Source: Alistipes senegalensis (GTDB lineage: Bacteria > Bacteroidota > Bacteroidia > Bacteroidales > Rikenellaceae). From it: a stretch of DNA of 61,693 bases. The translations under genes and the position numbers were made by a program. Location: NCBI GenBank assembly GCA_023665825.1, contig JAMPDE010000001.1, positions 64,544 to 126,236 of the forward strand, written 5' to 3'. Below are positions 7,577 to 17,135 of this stretch, in pieces. The notes under the pieces are model-generated. The model ran no database searches and was not told the DNA's origin. It saw only the letters and a list, made by a program, of their open reading frames with translations. How positions within the stretch are numbered: the stretch's first letter is position 1; each line of letters begins with the position of its first letter.

Positions 7577-9499
7577 ATGGATAATTTCGGATTTCTGAAA
7601 GTCGCGGCGGCCATTCCGCAAGTGCGGGTCGCCGACTGCACGGCCAACGCCGAACGCATCGTCGCGATGGCCGAACAAGCCGCCCAGCGCGGGGTCGAAA
7701 TCGTGGTCTTTCCCGAACTGGCCGTCACGGCCTACACGTGCGGCGACCTCTTTTTGCAGGCCACGCTGCTCGATGCGGCGGAAAACGCGCTGGCCGAAAT
7801 CGCCAAAGCCTCGCGCAAGCTGCCGCTGACGCTCATCGTCGGGGCTCCGTTGCGACACGGCTCGACGCTCTACAACTGCGCGGCCGTCATCGCGCAAGGC
7901 CGCATACTGGGCGTCGTCCCCAAGACCTATATTCCGAACTACGGCGAATTCTACGAGCAACGCTGGTTCGCGTCGGGTGCGGGCATCGCCGGCGAAACGA
8001 TGCGGGCGGCCGGACAAACGGCCGATTTCGGAACCGACCTGACTTTCGAGGTCAACGGCACGGAGTTCGGCGTGGAAATCTGCGAGGATTTATGGACGGC
8101 CATACCGCCGTCGTCGCAGCTGGCGTTGAACGGCGCCAAAGTCGTCTTCAACCTCTCGGCTTCGCCCGAAGCGGTCGGGAAACACGCCTACCTGCGCCGG
8201 CTGGTGGCCCAACACTCGGCACGCACGCACACGGCCTACGTCTATTGTTCGGCCGGATACGGCGAATCGTCGACCGACCTCGTATTCGCGGGCAACGCAC
8301 TGATTGCCGAGAACGGAGCTATCCTGCGCGAATCCGAACGGTTCTCGCTGGCGGAACGCCTCACAGTGGCCGACGTGGACGTAGAACGATTGGAGTTCGA
8401 GCGACGGCGCGACACCTCGTTCCGCATGCACGAATCGACGACCGAAAACACGGTCATCGAAATGGAGGTGCCCGAAGGGTTGCGCGCCGCCGCGCTCGAC
8501 CGCGACATCGACCCGCTACCGTTCGTTCCGCAGGACGAAGCGCAACGCGCCGAACGTTGCGAAGAGCTATTCCATATCCAAGCGCACGGATTAGCCCGCC
8601 GTTTGGAGCACACGCACTGCACGAAAGCCGTCATCGGCATATCGGGCGGGCTCGATTCGACGCTGGCGCTGCTCGTGACGGTACGCACGTTCGACCTGCT
8701 CGGGCTCGACCGCAAGGGCATCATCGGCATCACGATGCCGGGCTTCGGCACGACGGGCCGCACCCACGCCAATGCGCTGGAACTGATGCGCGGCTTGGGC
8801 GTCACGGCACGCGAAATCCCCATTGCCAAAGCCTGCGAACAACATTTCGCCGATATCGGTTTGGATGCTTCCGACCGCTCGGCGACCTACGAAAATGCGC
8901 AGGCCCGCGAACGCACGCAAATCCTGATGGACGTAGCCAACATGGAGGGCGGACTGGTCGTCGGCACGGGCGATTTGAGCGAACTGGCGCTCGGCTGGGC
9001 GACCTACAACGGCGACCAGATGTCGATGTACGGCGTCAATGCGTCGGTTCCCAAGACGCTGGTGCGCCACTTGGTCCGGTGGGCGGCCGAAACCGAAGCG
9101 AACGCCGCAATCCGCGCGACGCTGCTCGACATCGTCGACACGCCGGTAAGTCCCGAACTGCTGCCGGCAGACGCGGAGGGCAAAATAGCCCAAAAGACCG
9201 AAGATCTGGTCGGCCCCTACGAACTGCACGACTTTTTCCTCTACCACTTCGTACGGGCGGGGTACCGACCGGCCAAAATCCAGCTGCTGGCCGAGCAGGC
9301 GTTCCGCGACACCTACGACCGGACGACCGTCCGCAAATGGCTGGCCGTATTTTTCCGCCGGTTCTTCGCCCAGCAGTTCAAACGTTCGGCGATGCCCGAC
9401 GGCCCGAAAGTCGGCTCGGTGGCACTCTCGCCGCGCGGCGACTGGCGCATGCCGTCGGATGCTTCGGCAGCGGCGTGGCTCGAAGACATGGAAGAATAA
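7577..9499 (+). CDS. nadE: Glutamine-dependent NAD+ synthetase
   Basis: A 640-residue two-domain enzyme making NAD+ from deamido-NAD+, ATP and glutamine. The N-terminal nitrilase-like glutaminase domain (about 1-290) shows the Glu-Lys-Cys triad in FPELAVTAY, VPKTYIPNY and VEICEDLW. The C-terminal synthetase domain carries the P-loop SGGLDSTLAL at about 360 and NVEGG/GTGDLSE-type ATP/NaAD-binding segments. Length is typical of the glutamine-dependent form. It is co-transcribed with pepT (4-base gap) and followed by a DUF4923 gene. The quinolinate phosphoribosyltransferase gene nadC lies elsewhere in the window (20911). Confidence 0.96.
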   Translation: MDNFGFLKVAAAIPQVRVADCTANAERIVAMAEQAAQRGVEIVVFPELAVTAYTCGDLFLQATLLDAAENALAEIAKASRKLPLTLIVGAPLRHGSTLYNCAAVIAQGRILGVVPKTYIPNYGEFYEQRWFASGAGIAGETMRAAGQTADFGTDLTFEVNGTEFGVEICEDLWTAIPPSSQLALNGAKVVFNLSASPEAVGKHAYLRRLVAQHSARTHTAYVYCSAGYGESSTDLVFAGNALIAENGAILRESERFSLAERLTVADVDVERLEFERRRDTSFRMHESTTENTVIEMEVPEGLRAAALDRDIDPLPFVPQDEAQRAERCEELFHIQAHGLARRLEHTHCTKAVIGISGGLDSTLALLVTVRTFDLLGLDRKGIIGITMPGFGTTGRTHANALELMRGLGVTAREIPIAKACEQHFADIGLDASDRSATYENAQARERTQILMDVANMEGGLVVGTGDLSELALGWATYNGDQMSMYGVNASVPKTLVRHLVRWAAETEANAAIRATLLDIVDTPVSPELLPADAEGKIAQKTEDLVGPYELHDFFLYHFVRAGYRPAKIQLLAEQAFRDTYDRTTVRKWLAVFFRRFFAQQFKRSAMPDGPKVGSVALSPRGDWRMPSDASAAAWLEDMEE

Positions 9500-9517
9500 T
9501 CACGAAAAAAGATCGCC

Positions 9518-10114
9518 ATGAAGAAATACCTCTTGCTTTTGCTGGTTACGGCATACACGGCCGGAAACGCCGCAGCGCAGGACTGGAAAGAGCTGCTGAC
9601 CAAAATCGCGACGGAGGCGGCCGACCGGCTCACCGACGGCAAACTGACCGAAAAAGCCCTCGTCGGCACGTGGAACTACACGCAGCCGGGCGTGCGGTTC
9701 GAGGGCGAAGACATGCTCTCGGGCGTAACCGGAACGGCACTCGAAAGCACGGTCGCCAAACGGCTGGAAACAGCCTACAACCTTGCGGGAATCCGTGCGG
9801 GAAGCTGCATCTTCACGTTCAACGACGACGAAACGTTCCGTGCGACGGTCGGAAAATACGAACTATCGGGCACCTACGCGTTCGATGCGTCGACGCACGT
9901 CGTGACGCTCCGATTCGCCAAAGGAAAGATCGATCTCGGCACGATGGAGGGGCACGCCTACATCGACGGACGGGCATTGCAGCTGGTTTTCCCCGTGACG
10001 AAACTCGTAAACATGGTTTCGACGCTCGGCAGCAAAATTTCGTCGCTCTCGACCGTCACGGCACTGCTCGACAAGTACAAAAACGTCTACGTCGGATTCG
10101 CATTCCAGAAATAA
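9518..10114 (+). CDS. DUF4923 family exported protein
   Basis: A 198-residue protein with a cleavable signal peptide (MKKYLLLLLVTAYTAGNAAAQ). After it come a short helical part and a beta-rich body starting with the lipocalin-like GTWNYTQPGV at about residue 56. This matches the Bacteroidetes family DUF4923, of unknown function. It follows nadE by 18 bases and precedes a strong terminator at 10137-10169, so it is the last gene of the OPT-pepT-nadE operon. Confidence 0.75.
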   Translation: MKKYLLLLLVTAYTAGNAAAQDWKELLTKIATEAADRLTDGKLTEKALVGTWNYTQPGVRFEGEDMLSGVTGTALESTVAKRLETAYNLAGIRAGSCIFTFNDDETFRATVGKYELSGTYAFDASTHVVTLRFAKGKIDLGTMEGHAYIDGRALQLVFPVTKLVNMVSTLGSKISSLSTVTALLDKYKNVYVGFAFQK

Positions 10115-10136
10115 TTCCTCGCAACCCGACGGCGAA

Positions 10137-10169
10137 AGCGCCCGAACCATATAGGTTCGGGCGCTTTTT
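10137..10169 (+). terminator. Intrinsic terminator of the OPT-pepT-nadE-DUF4923 operon
   Basis: A 12-base stem (AGCGCCCGAACC with GGTTCGGGCGCT), loop ATATA, followed by TTTTT. It lies 23 bases after the DUF4923 stop codon. Confidence 0.9.
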
Positions 10170-10214
10170 CGCAGGAACACCGCCGAAACGTTACTTTCGG
10201 CAAAACATTTTTAT

Positions 10215-10222
10215 TAATTTTG
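10215..10222 (+). promoter_or_regulatory. Bacteroidetes -7 box in the 350-base gap before the acyltransferase
   Basis: TAATTTTG fits TAnnTTTG. The gap 10170-10517 otherwise holds no gene. The implied 5' leader of nearly 290 bases is long, and no riboswitch fold is recognised in it. Confidence 0.4.
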
Positions 10223-10517
10223 CCTTGCAAATCCGAACGGATTGCAACAGTTTGTTTTTCAGTGAAAGTGTTTCGCTGATCCTTGATACGAAATCTGGAA
10301 AATTTCACATGCGCAAGGACAGAGCAGCACCGATCACCGTGTATAGGCATATATCATGCGATATATACTATCCGGTGTGGGGTATTGTCTATTTGCGCAT
10401 AGGTATTCCAGAACCTCGTATCAGGTAGACGAACAACTCCACACTTTTTCTTTTATTCATCCGATTTACTAACCCTGCCGCAGGAGGAGTTTTGCTACGG
10501 CTCAACTCACTATTGTC

Positions 10518-11657
10518 ATGGCTGCACCGCTGCAACCCTCCCGCCGGCAACAAGCGCTTGACTTGCTCCGCTTTCCGTTGGCACTCGTCGTACTGACGAT
10601 TCACACATGGTCTTCAAACGGATTCTATCTGCAAGGAGAACTCATCGACCTGCAACACTATCCGTTTTTTCAGGAAGTAAACTTTTGGATAGACGGATTT
10701 CTTCGGGGACAAAGCGTCCCGATTTACTTCTTCATCTCCGGGTTCGTTTTCTTTCTCGGCATCGAATGGAACCGCGCGACCTATCGGCGGAAACTGAAAA
10801 ATCGAGTCAAAACACTCTTGATTCCCTATCTCATCTGGAACACGATCGCCATTGCGCTATCGTTTATCAAATTCCTGCCTTTTTTCAGCGAATTTCGGGC
10901 AGCCGACACCGATTTTCAATTCAATATCCAAGCCTTGCTGTCCTGTTTCTGGACGTACACAAATGACTTCTTCCCGACATTGCTTGACTTACAATCGTCT
11001 TCAGTAGCGAACACCCCAATCAATGCTCCGCTTTGGTTTTTGCGCGACCTGATGATCGTCGTTTTGTGCACGCCCCTACTCTACCGACTGTTGAAATGGG
11101 CCGGAAGCCGTGCAGTCGTCGGATTGGGTTTCTTGTGGTTTACGACAGGATATTGGGAGCTGGGACATACCAATCAATTGATGGATGCCTTTTTCTTCTT
11201 CTCGTGGGGTGCCTATTTGAGCATCCACCGCAAAGACATGCTGGATGTCTTCGGACGTTATTTCAAACTCTCCCTATGGGCCTATCCGCTCTTGGCTCTG
11301 TCCTACGTTCTCGCCATGCACTACTGGCCGGAAGCAGCATTCACTATCAAACGACTGAACATTTTGGCAGGATTGCTTTTCGCCTACAATGCGGCAGTTC
11401 GGCTACTCGACTGGAATATCTGCAAACCAAATGCATTTTTTGCCGCATCAAGCTTTTTCGTTTACATCACACACGGCCTCATTTGCAACCGTCTGTGTCG
11501 GATTCTGTTCGTACTGATACAACCCGAATCGGACATAAGCATTTCGGGAGTATATACGCTGGCCGTTATCTTAACGATCGGTTTGCTTTTAAGTGCATTC
11601 TATCTGCTGAAACGCTATACTCCCCGACTATTGAAAGTGTTGACAGGCAGACAATGA
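10518..11657 (+). CDS. Acyltransferase 3 family membrane protein
   Basis: A 379-residue integral membrane protein with about ten hydrophobic segments and the acyltransferase-3 N-terminal pattern DLLRFPLALVVLTIHTW, whose His is the expected catalytic residue. Members O-acetylate or O-succinylate cell-surface sugars. The start used, ATG at 10518, places that motif at about residues 15-31. The gene is clearly less GC-rich at third codon positions than its neighbours (many TTT, AAA and ATT codons) and stands alone, so it may be horizontally acquired. It converges on the PAP2-like gene, with only 7 bases between the stop codons. Confidence 0.85.
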   Translation: MAAPLQPSRRQQALDLLRFPLALVVLTIHTWSSNGFYLQGELIDLQHYPFFQEVNFWIDGFLRGQSVPIYFFISGFVFFLGIEWNRATYRRKLKNRVKTLLIPYLIWNTIAIALSFIKFLPFFSEFRAADTDFQFNIQALLSCFWTYTNDFFPTLLDLQSSSVANTPINAPLWFLRDLMIVVLCTPLLYRLLKWAGSRAVVGLGFLWFTTGYWELGHTNQLMDAFFFFSWGAYLSIHRKDMLDVFGRYFKLSLWAYPLLALSYVLAMHYWPEAAFTIKRLNILAGLLFAYNAAVRLLDWNICKPNAFFAASSFFVYITHGLICNRLCRILFVLIQPESDISISGVYTLAVILTIGLLLSAFYLLKRYTPRLLKVLTGRQ

Positions 11658-11664
11658 AAGACAT

Positions 11665-12282
11665 TTACAAGAACAGCATAGCCAACGTGGAAACCGCGAA
11701 CCCGCCGCAATAACCGGCGAGTATCTGCATCGCGTTGTGGCACCCGAGATAAAGGCGGGCGGAAGCCAATAGACCGGACGCTGCGACTACCGCGCACATC
11801 GGCGCGAACAAATTGCCGACGCCGATGAAATTCATGACGACGAGCATGGCAGTCAAAGCCCCCATACCGGTGAGGTGCAGGCTGATTTTCCAACGCAGCG
11901 ACACGAACAAGCACAACAATTCGCAGCAGGCCGCCGCCAGCATCAATTTGCGCAGGAACGCGGCCGACTCGATTTTGCCCAAAGTCAGTGCGCACAAAAA
12001 GTAGCAGGCGGCACCGATAAGCAGCGGGACGATCCGTTCGTCGCGGTTGTCGATGCGAAAGTCTGAAAGGCGGCCCGACAATCGCAGCATGCCGAGCGCA
12101 AGGGCGGGAATAATCAAGGTGTAGAGCAGCACCACGCCCGTCAAGTAGAGCCGCATGCGCACGGAATAACCGGCGAACACGGTGCAGGTCAGGAGCAACG
12201 CCACCAGATAAAGCGGTTGCAGGAAAGGATGCAAGACCCACGAAAGGAGGCGGGCCGAACGGGTCGGATTCATTTTCTTCAT
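11665..12282 (-). CDS. PAP2-like integral membrane protein
   Basis: A 205-residue protein with about five to six membrane segments. Motifs resembling the phosphatidic-acid phosphatase 2 superfamily are visible: RWKISLHLTGMGA at about 130-142, and SARLYLGCHNAMQILAGY near 171-188 (the SR...H and late-residue region). The first motif, KX6RP, is only weakly represented. Family members dephosphorylate lipid phosphates such as undecaprenyl pyrophosphate; this one may be a divergent or non-catalytic relative. It begins 57 bases after rpoN on the same strand, so it is probably co-transcribed. A start at the second Met, 9 bases on, is also possible. Confidence 0.65.
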   Translation of the reverse strand: MKKMNPTRSARLLSWVLHPFLQPLYLVALLLTCTVFAGYSVRMRLYLTGVVLLYTLIIPALALGMLRLSGRLSDFRIDNRDERIVPLLIGAACYFLCALTLGKIESAAFLRKLMLAAACCELLCLFVSLRWKISLHLTGMGALTAMLVVMNFIGVGNLFAPMCAVVAASGLLASARLYLGCHNAMQILAGYCGGFAVSTLAMLFL

Positions 12283-12339
12283 TTATTTTCGACCGCCGGC
12301 GCATGCGCGCCCCGCAACGGGGAGCATTCGCCGGCAGGG

Positions 12340-13761
12340 TCAGATCTGTTTGCGCAAGCGGGCGACGGGGATACCGAGCATCTCGCGGTACTTGGCCACC
12401 GTACGGCGGGCGATGCGGTAACCTTTGGCATTGAGAATATCCATCAGCGTCTCGTCCGTCAAGGGGTGCCGTTTTTCCTCCTCGTCGATGCAGCGTTGCA
12501 GGATGTTCTTGATTTCGTAGCTCGAAACCTCCTCGCCGCTCTCGGTCTGCATCGCTTCGGAAAAGAGCGATTTCAACAGAATGATGCCGAACTGCGTCTG
12601 CACGTACTTGCTGTTGACGACGCGCGAAATGGTCGAAACGTCGAGCCCCGTGCGGTCGGCGATGTCTTTCAGAATCATCGGGCGCAGTTTCGACTGGTCA
12701 CCGTCCTTGAAGTACTCGGTCTGGTAATCCAAAATAGTCTGCATCGTGCGCATCAGCGTGTCGTGCCGCTGCTTGATGGCCGAAATGAACCACTTCGCCG
12801 AGTCGATCTTGTTCTTCACGAACTGGATGGCCTCCTTGTCCTTCTCCTTGACGGTGCCGTCCGACGACACCATGTCGCGGATCATCTCCATGTAACGGTG
12901 GTTGATGCGCACTTCAGGCACGTTGTAGGAGTTGAGCGACAACGAAAAACGGCCGTCCTGATAATCCAGAATGAAATCAGGGATGATGTAGGGCGTCGTA
13001 TCCGTCCCGCCCTCGACGTAGAGGTTGCCGGGTTTGGGCGACAGCCGGCGGATTTCGGCGATCGCCTCGCGGAAATCCTCCTCGCCGACCTGCAAACGCG
13101 ACATGAGTTTCTCGTAATGCTTCTTGACGAACTCGTCGAAATACGAGGTCAGTATCTTGCGGGCCAACCGGCGGGCGCGGGTGTTCAGTTTCTTCTGCGC
13201 CATCTGCAGCAGCAGGCACTCCTGCAAGTTGCGCGCACCGATACCGGCCGGTTCCAGCTCGTGCAGGATTTTCAGCAGGCGTTCCAGCTCCTCGCCGGTC
13301 GTCTCGATGCCTACCGTGAAAGCGATGTCGTCGGCGACGGACTCCAAGTCGCGGCGCAGGTAGCCGTCCTCGTCGATGCTGCCCACCAAGTAGACGGCCA
13401 GCTTCATGTCCCGTTCGGAAAGGCTGCGGTAACCTAACTGCTCGACCAGATACTCCTGCAACGAACGCCCTTCGGTCAGGTAGACGGGCCGCTGTTTGTC
13501 GTCTTTCGAGAAATTGTTGATACGGCTTTTGTACGACGGCGTGTCGTCCTCGCGCAGGTATTCGTCGACGGAAATCTGCTGGGGCTGCTCCTCCTCTTCG
13601 GACGAACGCTCCTCTTCCTCCAACACGATGTTCTCCTCGATCTCCTGTTTGATACGCTGCTCCAACTGCACGGTCGGCAACTCCAACAACTTGATCATCT
13701 GAATCTGCTGCGGAGAGAGCTTCTGTTGAAGCGACAGTATCTGCTTCTGATTGATAGCCAT
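12340..13761 (-). CDS. rpoN: RNA polymerase sigma-54 factor RpoN
   Basis: A 473-residue sigma-54. The N-terminal Gln/Leu-rich activator-interacting region (QKQILSLQQKLSPQQIQMIK) lies at residues 4-24, and an acidic segment at about 40-65 (EEEERSSEEEEQPQQ). The core-binding and helix-turn-helix regions follow (GLDVSTISRVVNSKYVQT), and the C-terminal RpoN box reads ARRTVAKYREMLGIP. It directs transcription from -24/-12 promoters that need enhancer-binding ATPases; none of those lies in this window. It is preceded by asnS with a terminator-like hairpin between and followed by a PAP2-like gene. Confidence 0.95.
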   Translation of the reverse strand: MAINQKQILSLQQKLSPQQIQMIKLLELPTVQLEQRIKQEIEENIVLEEEERSSEEEEQPQQISVDEYLREDDTPSYKSRINNFSKDDKQRPVYLTEGRSLQEYLVEQLGYRSLSERDMKLAVYLVGSIDEDGYLRRDLESVADDIAFTVGIETTGEELERLLKILHELEPAGIGARNLQECLLLQMAQKKLNTRARRLARKILTSYFDEFVKKHYEKLMSRLQVGEEDFREAIAEIRRLSPKPGNLYVEGGTDTTPYIIPDFILDYQDGRFSLSLNSYNVPEVRINHRYMEMIRDMVSSDGTVKEKDKEAIQFVKNKIDSAKWFISAIKQRHDTLMRTMQTILDYQTEYFKDGDQSKLRPMILKDIADRTGLDVSTISRVVNSKYVQTQFGIILLKSLFSEAMQTESGEEVSSYEIKNILQRCIDEEEKRHPLTDETLMDILNAKGYRIARRTVAKYREMLGIPVARLRKQI

Positions 13762-13773
13762 GTTCTTCCTAAT

Positions 13774-13844
13774 AAAAAATCGACATCGGGAACCGACGCA
13801 TCCGCCGGCCTGCGCGCCGCCGTCCAGCCGGTTCCCGATGGTCG
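13774..13844 (-). terminator. Terminator between asnS and rpoN
   Basis: Long arms CGGTTCCCGATG (13829-13840) and CATCGGGAACCG (13784-13795) pair. On the minus strand the hairpin is followed by CGATTTTTTATT. The loop is long and GC-rich and could form inner stems. It would end asnS transcripts, although rpoN starts only 13 bases beyond. Confidence 0.65.
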
Positions 13845-13860
13845 TTTTTCGTCCGTCCGA

Positions 13861-15249
13861 TCAGAAATCGGCGTGCTGCGGCGTACGCGGGAAAGGCTGC
13901 ACATCGCGGATATTCGTCAGTCCGGTAACGAATATCAGCAGGCGGTCGAATCCCAAACCGAAGCCCGAATGCGGCGCCGAACCCCAGCGACGGGTATCCA
14001 GATACCACCACAATTCGCGCTCGTTCATGCCGAGCTCCTGCACCCTTGCATGAAGTTTGCCATAATCGGCCTCGCGCTCCGAACCGCCGATAATTTCGCC
14101 GATTTTCGGGAAAAGGACGTCCATTCCGCGCACGGTCTTGCCGTCGTCGTTCTGTTTCATGTAGAAAGCCTTGATATCCTTCGGGTAGTTGATGAGGATG
14201 ACCGGACGCTTGAAATGCTCCTCGACCAAGTAGCGTTCGTGCTCCGATTGCAGGTCGCATCCCCAGTCGCACGGGAACTCGAACTTGCGGCCCGACGCTT
14301 TGAGAATCTCGATACCCTCCGTGTAGTCGAGGCGCTTGAAGTCGTGCTCCACGACGAAGCGCAGGCGTTCGAGCAACTCGGGGTCCCACATCTTGTTCAT
14401 GAATTCGAGGTCTTCCGCGCAGTTATCCAACGCATACCGAATCAGGTATTTCAGAAAATCTTCGGCCAGTTCCATGTTGTCCTCCAAGTCGAAGAAAGCG
14501 GCTTCGGGCTCGATCATCCAGAACTCCGACGCATGGCGCGGCGTGTTGGAATTCTCGGCGCGGAACGTCGGGCCGAACGTATAGATACGTCCCAAAGCCA
14601 ACGCCCCGAGCTCGCCCTCCAACTGCCCCGAAACGGTCAGGTTGCAAGGTTTTCCAAAGAAGTCTTGCGTATAATCGATGGCTCCTTCTTCGGTACGGGG
14701 CGGTTCGTTCATGTCGAGCGTCGTCACTTGGAACATCGCACCGGCTCCCTCGCAGTCAGAAGCGGTAATTATCGGTGTGTGAAAATAATAAAAACCGTTC
14801 TTGTTGAAATACTCATGAATGGCATAAGCCATCGCGTGGCGGATGCGCAGCACGGCCCCGAACGTATTGGTTCGCGGACGCAGGTAGGCGATGTCGCGCA
14901 GGAACTCCAACGAATGGCCCTTTTTCTGCAAGGGATAAGTTTCGGGGTCGGCCGTGCCGTAGACCTCGATCGACGCAGCCTGCACCTCGACGCGCTGTCC
15001 CGAAGCGGGCGATGCCACGAGCCGCCCGTCGACGCGGATGCAAGCCCCCGTCGTAACGGGTTTCAACGTCTCTTCGGCGATTTTCGCCAGATCGACGACG
15101 ATCTGGATATTGGCCGCACACGAACCGTCGTTCAGTGCGATGAAAGCCACGTTTTTATTTCCGCGTTTGGTGCGCACCCAGCCCTGTACGGTCAGGTCGC
15201 TGTCCACGACGCCCGATTTGAGAATCTCGACAATCCGTTGCGTTTTCAT
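13861..15249 (-). CDS. asnS: Asparaginyl-tRNA synthetase
   Basis: A 462-residue class IIb aminoacyl-tRNA synthetase charging tRNA-Asn. The N-terminal OB-fold anticodon-binding domain (about 10-110) includes [21 protein letters not shown]. The catalytic core contains motif 2 around [20 protein letters not shown] and motif 3 [15 protein letters not shown] near the C-terminus. The start is taken as ATG at 15249 ([10 protein letters not shown]); the upstream in-frame extension overlaps the promoter region and is not protein-like. A promoter box TAACTTTG lies 32 bases upstream, back-to-back with that of the gene at 15346. Confidence 0.95.
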   Translation of the reverse strand: MKTQRIVEILKSGVVDSDLTVQGWVRTKRGNKNVAFIALNDGSCAANIQIVVDLAKIAEETLKPVTTGACIRVDGRLVASPASGQRVEVQAASIEVYGTADPETYPLQKKGHSLEFLRDIAYLRPRTNTFGAVLRIRHAMAYAIHEYFNKNGFYYFHTPIITASDCEGAGAMFQVTTLDMNEPPRTEEGAIDYTQDFFGKPCNLTVSGQLEGELGALALGRIYTFGPTFRAENSNTPRHASEFWMIEPEAAFFDLEDNMELAEDFLKYLIRYALDNCAEDLEFMNKMWDPELLERLRFVVEHDFKRLDYTEGIEILKASGRKFEFPCDWGCDLQSEHERYLVEEHFKRPVILINYPKDIKAFYMKQNDDGKTVRGMDVLFPKIGEIIGGSEREADYGKLHARVQELGMNERELWWYLDTRRWGSAPHSGFGLGFDRLLIFVTGLTNIRDVQPFPRTPQHADF

Positions 15250-15280
15250 TGATGTTTCGTTTATCGTTTTTCGGAATGCC

Positions 15281-15309
15281 AAAGTTAGCGATAATTTGCG
15301 ATTCGGCAA
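15281..15309 (-). promoter_or_regulatory. Promoter of asnS
   Basis: On the minus strand, TTG (15307-15309) is followed after 18 bases by TAACTTTG (15281-15288), matching the Bacteroidetes -33/-7 pattern. Confidence 0.6.
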
Positions 15310-15326
15310 AAAATAAGGTACCTTTG
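15295..15326 (+). promoter_or_regulatory. Promoter of the GH2-like gene, overlapping that of asnS
   Basis: TTTG (15295-15298), a 20-base spacer, then TACCTTTG (15319-15326): a near-perfect Bacteroidetes promoter 20 bases before the ATG at 15346. It interleaves with the divergent asnS promoter, so the two polymerases would compete. Confidence 0.7.
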
Positions 15327-15345
15327 TGGTTCCTAATCATTCGCC

Positions 15346-16677
15346 ATGAAACACGCAACGATCCTGCTCGCCGCGCTGTGCTTCGCAACCGGAGCGGCAG
15401 CCCAGACGACCGCCCGCATCCACCGCACGGAGGTCGTTCCCTACGATACGCGCCACGACGCCGAAGCCCGCATCCGCGCCCGTTCGAGCCACGCCATCGA
15501 TTTCCGACCCGAAACACGCCTCACGACCGAAGGGCCGCTGTGGGCTATCGTCGGACAAACGATCAAAATCCCTTATGTTTGGACCGACGGACTGGTCTAT
15601 CTGCATCTGGAAAACCTGCCGACGGCCGGCTCGCTGCGAATCAACGGCCGCGAGGTCGCGACGGTGCACGACCCGCTGACGCCGGCCGAATTCGACATCA
15701 CGCCCTACGTCCGTCAGGGCGTCAATGACTTCAAAGTGTTGCTGCACGACGACAGCCCGATGCGCAAAATCGACCCGCAAGCAGCGACGAAACGGGCGGA
15801 GTTCGACGGCAGCTACCTTTACTATCAGAACAAACGCTCGATCCGCGATTTCCGCGTCGAGCTGGTGCCCGATTCGCTGGGACGCAAATTCGGCATGCTC
15901 GACCTGCAAATCGTCGTGCAAAACGGATTCAACTACGACGAACAGGTCGCCGTAGGTTACGACATCTATTCGCCCGAAGGAAAACTGCTCGACTACAACA
16001 TCGTCGAAACGACCGTGCCGGGCAATTCGGTCGACACGCTGCACTTCCAGCCGTTCATCTACGGAGCCTACAATCACTGCTGGGAGGCGGGCGCGAAACG
16101 ACCGTCGCTCTACAAGGTGATGCTATTCACCCGACGCGACGAAGCCTACAAAGAGTACATGCCGCTGAAAGTCGGTTTCGGAAAGACGGAGCTCGTCGAC
16201 GGCAAACTGCTCCGTTTCGGCAAGGAACTCGCGCTGAAATGCGTGCGCTACAACGCGGCGGCCGACGCGAAGACGACGGCGACGCAACTGGCAACCCTGC
16301 GCAAGCAAGGCTACAACACACTGGAACCGGACTACCCGCAACCGGCATGGTTCTACGAACTGTGCGATGCGGAGGGGATGTATGTCATCGACAAGGCGGC
16401 TATCGACGCACCGGAGCACCGCGCCGACCGGAGCATAGGCGGCACCCCGTCGAACGACCCGACGCTGGCGCAGGAGTACTTGGAACGGGTGCAGGCGATG
16501 TACTACCGCTCGCGCAACTTCACGTGCGTCATCGCCTATGCGCTGGGCAGCCCGTCGGGCAACGGCTACAACATGTACAAAGCCTACGAATGGCTGAAAT
16601 CGGTCGAACCGTCGCGCCCGATTCTCTATGAGGATGCCGACGGCGAGTGGAATACAGACCGATGCAAATCGAACTGA
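15346..16677 (+). CDS. Exported GH2-like protein lacking the catalytic acid/base
   Basis: A 443-residue protein with a signal peptide (MKHATILLAALCFATGAAAQ). The order resembles a shortened GH2 beta-galactosidase: a sugar-binding-like beta domain (about 60-150), an immunoglobulin-like domain (about 165-290), then part of a TIM barrel. Where active GH2 enzymes have S-N-G-N-E or S-L-G-N-E, this protein reads YALGSPSGNGYN at about 403, so the acid/base Glu is missing. The polypeptide also stops well short of the nucleophile region. It is likely a non-catalytic binding protein or a degenerating enzyme. Its 3' end overlaps the rlmH start by 16 bases. Confidence 0.7.
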   Translation: MKHATILLAALCFATGAAAQTTARIHRTEVVPYDTRHDAEARIRARSSHAIDFRPETRLTTEGPLWAIVGQTIKIPYVWTDGLVYLHLENLPTAGSLRINGREVATVHDPLTPAEFDITPYVRQGVNDFKVLLHDDSPMRKIDPQAATKRAEFDGSYLYYQNKRSIRDFRVELVPDSLGRKFGMLDLQIVVQNGFNYDEQVAVGYDIYSPEGKLLDYNIVETTVPGNSVDTLHFQPFIYGAYNHCWEAGAKRPSLYKVMLFTRRDEAYKEYMPLKVGFGKTELVDGKLLRFGKELALKCVRYNAAADAKTTATQLATLRKQGYNTLEPDYPQPAWFYELCDAEGMYVIDKAAIDAPEHRADRSIGGTPSNDPTLAQEYLERVQAMYYRSRNFTCVIAYALGSPSGNGYNMYKAYEWLKSVEPSRPILYEDADGEWNTDRCKSN

Positions 16678-17135
16678 TCGTCATCGGAAAAACCGACTCG
16701 CAGGAGGTCGCCGCGCTGGTCGAACTCTATGCCAAACGGGTGAACCGCTACTGCCGGTTCGCCGTGACGACCTTGCCCGATGTCCGCAACACACGCCACC
16801 TCACCGCCCGTCAGCAATGCACGGCCGAAGGCGAAGCGTTGCTGCGTCAGTTCGGCGAGGACGACTACGTCGTACTGTTGGACGAACGGGGCGAGGAGAT
16901 GCGTTCGGTAGAGTTCGCCGCATGGCTGCAAAAGCGCCTCAACAGCGGCCGGAAACGGCTCGCGATGGTCATCGGCGGGCCTTACGGATTCAGCGATGCG
17001 GTCTATGCACGGGCTGACGCGCAGCTATCGCTCTCGCGCATGACGTTCTCGCACCAAATCGTGCGGGCGATTTTCGCCGAACAGATCTATCGTGCTTTCG
17101 CCATTCTGAACAACGAGCCCTATCACCATGAATAG
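16662..17135 (+). CDS. rlmH: 23S rRNA pseudouridine-1915 N3-methyltransferase RlmH
   Basis: A 157-residue SPOUT-fold methyltransferase that methylates pseudouridine 1915 in helix 69 of 23S rRNA using S-adenosylmethionine. Conserved parts are the N-terminal IELIVIGKT, the SAM-binding FVIGGPYGF-type loop (here MVIGGPYGFSDAVY), and the C-terminal MTFSHQIVRAIFAEQIYRAF. The ATG at 16662 is preferred over an in-frame GTG at 16647 because it gives the canonical N-terminus. It overlaps the GH2-like gene upstream by 16 bases and the TonB receptor downstream by 8 bases, so the three are translationally linked. Confidence 0.95.
   Translation: MQIELIVIGKTDSQEVAALVELYAKRVNRYCRFAVTTLPDVRNTRHLTARQQCTAEGEALLRQFGEDDYVVLLDERGEEMRSVEFAAWLQKRLNSGRKRLAMVIGGPYGFSDAVYARADAQLSLSRMTFSHQIVRAIFAEQIYRAFAILNNEPYHHE

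Noticed and set aside
7738-10428. 896-codon plus-strand frame over nadE
   Set aside because: Out-of-frame shadow of nadE and DUF4923; Arg-rich nonsense.
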